A DNA stretch of 64,000 nt from Proteles cristata cristata (lineage: Eukaryota > Chordata > Mammalia > Carnivora > Hyaenidae). Made by a program: the position numbers and the translations under genes. Positions within the stretch are counted from its first letter, which is position 1, and each line of letters begins with the position of its first letter. Below the pieces are notes generated by a model. The model searched no databases and was not told the origin of the DNA. It worked only from the letters and a program-made list of their open reading frames with translations. The stretch spans positions 2,875,501 through 2,939,500 of the forward strand of contig JAESUZ010004534.1 of the NCBI GenBank assembly GCA_017311185.1, read 5' to 3'. Below are positions 58,898-64,000 of this stretch, one piece after another.

Positions 58898-59412
58898 TGA
58901 TGAAACAAAGGACTTCAGCCCAAAAGAAAGAGCAGGAATAAATGACAGGCAGGGACTTAATCAACACAGATACAAGCAAGATGTCTGAACTAGGAAAGAT
59001 GTCTTTCCTAACCTGGGGAAAGACACAGACATCAAAATCCAGGAAGGACAGAGGACTCCTATTAGATTCAACAAAAACTGACCATCAACAAGGCATATCA
59101 TAGTCAAATTCACAAAATACTCAGGCAAGCAAAGAATTATGAAAGCATCAAGGGGAAAAAGTCCTTAACCTACAGGGAAGACAGATCAGCTTAGCAGCAT
59201 ACCTAACGGCAGAAACTTGGCAGTCCAGAAAGGAATGGCAGGATATATTCAATGAGCTGAACTGGAAAAATAAGCAGCCAAGAATTCTTCATCCAGCAAG
59301 GCTGCCATTCAAAATAGAAGGAGAGATAAAAAGTTTTCCAGACAAACAAAAATTAAAGGAGTTCATGACCACTAAACCAGCCCTGCAAGAAATTTTAAGG
59401 GGGACTCTCTGA
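58898..59412 (+). pseudogene. L1 ORF1 relic, coiled coil deleted
   Basis: Starts at 'atgatgaaacaaagg' (58898), then passes within about 115 bp to 'cctaacctggggaaagac', which in the 30-kb copy lies about 490 bp from the start. About 375 bp encoding the coiled coil and the start of the RRM are therefore missing. The junction lies around 58980-59005, where 'aagatgtct' occurs twice. The C-terminal domain ('acttggcagtccagaaagga' and the 'SFPDKQKLKEF' region) is preserved to TGA 59410-59412. Confidence 0.8.
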
Positions 59413-59479
59413 GGGGAGAAAACACACACAAAAAAGACCAAAAGCAACAAAGACCAGAAAGGACCAGAGAACACCATCA

Positions 59480-61990
59480 GAAACTTCAACTCTACATGCA
59501 ATATAAAGCCAATAAATTCATATCTTTCAGTATTCACTCTAAACGTCAATGGACTAAATACTCCAATCAAAAGACCTAGGGTAACAGAATAGATAAGAAA
59601 ACATGATCCATCTATATGCTATTTACAAGAGACACACTTTAGACCTAAAGACACCTTCAGATTGAAGGTAAGAGGATGGAGAACCATAATAGTCCACAAA
59701 AGAAAGATGGAGTGGCCATTCTTATATCAGACAATCTAGACTAAAATAAAAACTGTAATAAGAGGTGAAGAAGGGCATTATATCATAGTTAAGGGGCTTA
59801 TCCACAAAAGACCTAACAACTGTAAACATTTATGCTTGAAATGTGAGAGCATCCAAATATATAAATCAATTAATCACAAACATAAAGAAACTCATTGATA
59901 ATAATACCATAACAGTAGGGAACTTCCACATCCCACTTATAGCATTGGAAAGATCATCTAAATGTAAAATCAACAAGGAAACAATGGCTTTGAATGACAC
60001 ACTGGACCAGATGGATTTAACACATGTATTTAGAACATTTCCTCCTAGAGCAATGGAACACATTCTTCTCCAGTGCACATGGAATGTTCTCCAGAATAGA
60101 CCATATACTGGGACACAAATCAGCCCTCAACAAGCACAAAAAGATCGAGATCATACCATGAATATTTTCAGACCACAATGTTATGAAACTCAAAATCAAC
60201 CACAAGAAAAAAATGTGGAAAGATAACAAATACTTGGAGACTAAAGACCATCCTACTAAAGAATGAATGGCTAATTAAAAAGTACATGGAAGCCAATAAA
60301 AAATAATAACACCACATCCCAAAACCTCTGGGATGCAGCAAAGGCAATTGTAAGAGGGAAGTATATAGCAAGCCACGCCTTCCTAAGAAGCAAGAAAGGT
60401 CTCAGATACACAACATAACTTTACACCTTAAAGAGCTGGGAAAAAACAGCAAATAAAACCCCAAAACAGCAGAAGACAGGAAATAATAAAGATTAGAAGA
60501 GAAATCAATGCTATCAAAAACAAAAAATCAGTAGAACAGATCAATGAAACCAGAAGCCAGTTCTTTGAAATAATTAACAAAATTGATAAATCCCTAGCCA
60601 GTTTGATCAAAAAGAAAAAGGAAAAGACCCAAATAAATAAAATCAAGAATGAAATAGGAGAGATCACAACCAACACAGCAGAAATACAAACAATAATAAA
60701 AGAATATTATGAGAAATGATATGTCAATAAAATGGGAAATCTGGAAGAAATAAACGAATTCCTAGAAACACAAAACCACCAAAACTGAAACAGGAAGAAG
60801 GAAATTTGAATAGACCTATAATCTGTAAACAAATCAAATTAGTAATAAAAGATCTCCCAAAAAAACAAGAGTCCAGGGCCAAATGGCTTTCAAGGGGAAT
60901 TCTACCAAACATTTAAGGAAGAGTTAACACCTATTCTCTTGAAGCTGTTCCAAAAAATAGAAATGGAAGAAAAACTTCCAAACTTTTTCTATGAAGCCAG
61001 CACTTCCTTGATTCCAAAACCAAAGACCCCACTAAAAAGGAGAACTATACACCAATTTCCCTGATGAACATAGATGCAAAAATCCTTAACAAGATATTAG
61101 CAGATCCAACAGTACATTAAAAGAATCCAACCAGATCCACCAATACATTAAAAGAATGATTCATCATGACTAAATGGGATTTATACCTGGGAAGCAGGGC
61201 TGGTTCAATATCCACAAAACAATCAATGTGATTCATCACATCAATAAAAGAAAGAACAAGAACCACATGATCCTCTCAATAGATGGAGATAAAGTATTTG
61301 ACAAAATACAGCATCCTCTCTTGATAAAAACCCTCAAGAAAGTAGGGATAGAAGGATCATACCTCAAGATCATAAAAGCCATATATGAAAGACCCATCAC
61401 TAATATCATCCTCAATGGGGAAAAACTAAGAGCTTTCCCCCTAAGGTCATGAACAAGACAGGGATGTCCACTCTCGCCATTGTTATTCAACATAGTATTG
61501 GAAGCCTTAGCCTCAGCAATCAGACAACAAAAAGAAATAAAAAACATCAAAATCAGCCAGGAGGAGGTCAAACTTTCACTCTTCGCAGATGACATGAAAC
61601 TCTATCTGGAAAACCCAAAAGATCCCACCAAAAAATTGCTATAACCGATCCATGAATTCAGCAAAATCTCAGGATATAAAATTAATGCACAGAAATCAGT
61701 TGCATTCCTATCCACCAATAACGAAGCAAGAGAAAGAGAAATCAAGGAATTGATCCCATTTACAATTGTACCAAAAACCATAAAATACCTAGGAATAAAT
61801 CTAACCAAAGAGGTGAAAAACTTATACACTGAAAACTATAGAAAACTTATGAAAGAAATTGAAGAAGACACACAGAAAAAAGGAAAAATATTCCATGCTC
61901 CTGGATAGGAAGAACAAATATTGTTAAAATGTCAATACTACCCAAAGCAATCTTACACATTCAATGCAGTATCTATCAAAATAATGAACA
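59480..61990 (+). pseudogene. L1 ORF2 relic, C terminus missing
   Basis: The endonuclease start (LNVNGLN type) is at 59538, followed by an in-frame TAG near 59590. 59843-60226 keeps endonuclease sequence, but the GDFNTP motif reads GNFHIP, losing the metal-binding Asp. The reverse transcriptase part is better kept: '[18 protein letters not shown]' in the frame 61174-61452, a TGA where '[12 protein letters not shown]' expects Gly, then FADD at 61582-61593 and '[10 protein letters not shown]'. The frame ends with the truncation at about 61990, so the cysteine motif is absent. Confidence 0.88.
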
Positions 61991-62004
61991 TTATTAAAAA
62001 GTGA

Positions 62005-62214
62005 ATTTATTTAATGTTATTCATTTTTGAAAGAGAGAGAGAGAGAGAGTACAAGTAGGGGAGGGGCAGAGAGAGGGACACAGAGAATCTGAAGCAGGCT
62101 CCAGGCTCCACGCTGTCAGCACAGAGCTCCAAGTGAGGCTAGAACTAATGAACTGTGAGATCATGACCTGAGCCGAAGTCAGACGCTCAACTGACTAAGC
62201 CACTCAGGCACCCC
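62005..62214 (-). mobile_element. Felid CAN-SINE, minus strand
   Basis: T/A-rich tail complement, (GA)n at 62031-62048, body with 'ctccaggctccacgctgtca' and head complement 'ctaagccactcaggcacccc'. It sits exactly at the point where the L1 stops. No clear target duplication, consistent with the right flank having been changed by a deletion. Confidence 0.92.
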
Positions 62215-63108
62215 AGTTTATTCTTTGAATTGTTTCTCAAATAGGTCAGAATTCTTGAAGGAACAATATACTAAATGTGTAATAAATGTTCCAAACACTG
62301 TGCTGGGCACGGAATATGTGGTTTATCAACTCCATTTTTCTGCAAGTAATTATAATCCTGAGTATGAGCTGCTTTCTGAAAGGTCTGAAATTTGAAGTAG
62401 TAAAGAAACTAGCATTCCATAATGAAGAAGGAGTGAGCCAAAAGCAATATCTCCTTTAGTTTCACCGAGTTCATTATGCAAATGGGAATTCATCAGTAAG
62501 ATTTACTGGGGAAACAAGAGAACACTTACTCCTAAATTCACCTCTCCTTGAAATTAGTGGATTCGAAGATTAGAAGAGCTTCTGTCTCCATTCATGTAAA
62601 TCTGTATCCATTAATTTTACTTCGGATATTCTTAATAATGGCTACCATATTAAATGTGAACCTCAAGAGTAAATGAAATACCCTAATTCTCTAGGATCTC
62701 AGTCCCTCCCTTGTTCTTTATGGAGTAACCCAAATTGCCCACAATCACTTGAGACTCTTCTATAAATAGAATTCTCTTTTTCTATAAAGAATGTTACTAA
62801 ATGGCTTGCCAACAGCCCTAGATATTTACAAATTCTCTAGCTCAGAAAATGTTTCCCTTTGAGACTAATAAGAGAACATTCTAGCTTCTCTTGTTATGCT
62901 TTGTCTCATGCAACCAGACCATCATCATAGCTTCTCAGTCTATTCCAATTCAGGAACCCCACAGGCTTCCAACTCCAAGACAAGCTGTATAACTTTCTCT
63001 AGGTCTGATGTAAGCCCTTCCTGATCAAAAGGTTCCCCCTTATTAACTAGAAATTAAAAGAAATAATCCCCAGGGTCACCAAGTGAATTTCATATTGATT
63101 CCAAATTG
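62215..63108. other. No gene recognised
   Basis: Unique-looking sequence. A short stretch near 62292 ('caaacactgtgctgggcacg') resembles an L2/MIR-type word. No coding frame is supported. Confidence 0.5.
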
Positions 63109-63200
63109 GCTTGTGTGGCACAGTGGAAAAAACCCAGAGCTTTAAACTTAGATGGGTTTGAATCCAAATAATAGCTCCCTACTTGTGATAGGTATAGCCA
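63109..63200 (+). mobile_element. MIR SINE, 5' part
   Basis: tRNA-like head of MIR in forward orientation: 'cttgtgtggcacagtggaaa', 'gatgggtttgaatccaaata', then 'agctccctacttgtgatagg'. Ancient and diverged. Confidence 0.7.
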
Positions 63201-63707
63201 TTTGATGCACATTTTTTCTACATTCCTTTCCATTTGATTTCTTGATCTAAAAGTCACTTCTCCCAGGTGCCCTTAAAACTAAGGTTCAGGATGTGTTCTA
63301 GGTTCCACCAATATGAAGCACTCATAGGAGACTGAGAATACAGAAATCTCCAGAAGGCACTTTTGCAGCTCCTGCTAGCATGCAGATATATAGGGATCAT
63401 AGGAATATGAAGTAGCTAGCTTAATGAATGTTGAAAGACAGGAAGCAGGTTATAAATTTTGCTAGTATAGGTGCTGAAGGCTCAGCGTGGCTCTAGAGCC
63501 GCTAGTTCTGATACCAGATGTAAACCCCAGATCATAGCTAAGACACTGTGGTATTGAAGCAGCAATGGGCATGAAGCTTCATGATTCCCAGCTGGGCGTT
63601 GTTCCAAGAGGCCCAGGTTAGGGACTGATGCTTCAGCTCTTTCCATAACTTTGTAAACATCTACATTTCTGAAGTTAAATCTCTTTTCATTTAAAATAGC
63701 TAGAATG
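63201..63707. other. No gene; possibly an unclassified old repeat
   Basis: The run 'gcatgaagcttcatgattcc', 'gaggcccaggttagggactg', 'atgcttcagctctttccata' has the look of an old interspersed repeat, but I cannot name it. No coding frame. Confidence 0.35.
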
Positions 63708-63848
63708 ATGGTGCCTGGGTGGTTCAGTCAGTTAAGTGTCCCACTCTTGATTTTGACTCAGGTCATGATCTCACTGTTCATGAGTTCGAGTTCCCAGTGT
63801 AGGGCTCTGCACTCTCAGTATGGAGACTGCTTAGAATTCTCTCACCCC
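63708..63848 (+). mobile_element. Felid CAN-SINE, 3' end missing
   Basis: Head 'ggtgcctgggtggttcagtc', 'ctcactgttcatgagttcga', then stops in the pyrimidine region ('gaattctctcacccctc'). A second SINE follows without spacer, so the tail was probably displaced by that insertion and lies beyond the window. Confidence 0.88.
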
Positions 63849-64000
63849 TCGAGCACCTGGGTGGCTCAGTTGGTTAAGCATCCAGCTTCAGCTCAGGTCA
63901 TGATCTCATGGTTGGTGGGTTTGAGTCCCATGTCAGGCTCTGTGTGGACAGCTCAAAGCCTGGAGACTGCTTTGGATTCTATGTCTTCCTCTCTCTCTGC
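63849..64000 (+). mobile_element. Felid CAN-SINE, cut by the window end
   Basis: Starts 'cgagcacctgggtggctcag', with 'catggttggtgggtttgagt' (B-box region) and the start of the CT tract at the last base. Tandem with the previous SINE in the same orientation. Confidence 0.9.

Larger units (their letters stand above)
57251..61990 (+). mobile_element. Long L1 with intact 5' end but missing 3' end
   Basis: The 5' boundary is typical: 'gggggaggagccaagatggc' at 57251, including the YY1-like 'caagatggc'. A 5'UTR of about 1.65 kb with a T-rich tract at 58555-58760, an internally deleted ORF1 and most of ORF2 follow. The element ends at about 61990, after 'KMSILPKAI'-type sequence, just short of a minus-strand SINE at 62005. 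The ORF2 C terminus, 3'UTR and tail are absent. It is a different, somewhat older lineage than the 30-kb copy, judging by the unrelated 5'UTR. Confidence 0.92.

Noticed and set aside
3576..64000. tRNA genes suggested by A-box and B-box motifs
   Set aside because: All occurrences are the tRNA-derived heads of CAN-SINEs, followed by the CT tract and A tail; none folds as a complete isolated tRNA.
1..64000. CRISPR array, bacterial operon, phage or integron content
   Set aside because: No spaced identical short repeats. The composition, LINE/SINE content and microsatellites are those of a mammalian nuclear genome.

Overview
This window is mammalian nuclear DNA from a cat-family (felid, or at least feliform) carnivore. 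The main evidence is about 18 copies of the feliform tRNA-Lys-derived CAN-SINE (head like 'gcacctgggtggctcagt', then a CT-rich stretch and an A-rich tail), together with closely related young L1 elements carrying recognisable ORF1 and ORF2 remnants. The SINE sequence is the feline form, not the canine form. No host protein-coding exon, tRNA, rRNA or CRISPR array was found. It reads as gene-poor intergenic or deep intronic sequence, and more than half of it is LINE-1.

Layout. 1-2039: AT-rich DNA with nothing recognised. 2040-8590: a very old L1M element, nearly end to end, broken by three SINEs and a 200-bp purine microsatellite. 8591-13560: a second old L1M, split by a younger but also ancient L1 (about 9046-12370), followed by a cluster of three SINEs in alternating orientation. 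13561-19295: mostly unique DNA with one MaLR-type solo LTR and small L2 and MIR fragments. 19296-24135: a minus-strand old L1 carrying a small young L1 and a SINE. 24254-25470: a young L1 with a 5' inversion inside a SINE. 25600-28321: an L2 relic, then a 1.8-kb young L1 with a perfect 17-bp target duplication. 30056-37705: a SINE, a 5.6-kb felid L1 with a GC-rich 5'UTR but an internal ORF2 deletion, and an older L1 3' end. 37706-47767: mainly unique DNA with MIR, an L1M 3' end, two clean young SINEs and one weak LTR candidate. 47768-54775: a full-length 6.7-kb felid L1 inserted into a MIR. 57251-61990: a fourth long L1 with its 5' end present and its 3' end missing. 62005-64000: more SINEs and a MIR.

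Function. Nothing here forms a gene pathway. The only coding logic is that of L1: ORF1p (coiled coil, RRM and C-terminal domain, an RNA-binding trimer) and ORF2p (endonuclease, reverse transcriptase, C-terminal cysteine motif). The SINEs have no proteins and depend on L1 machinery. Every L1 here carries frameshifts, stops, truncations or internal deletions, so none looks capable of autonomous movement. The useful content is the record of insertion events: target duplications, nesting, a twin-priming inversion and a possible 3' transduction. Near-identical young L1 3' ends in direct and inverted orientation could also promote rearrangement. I did not find a previously undescribed biological system.
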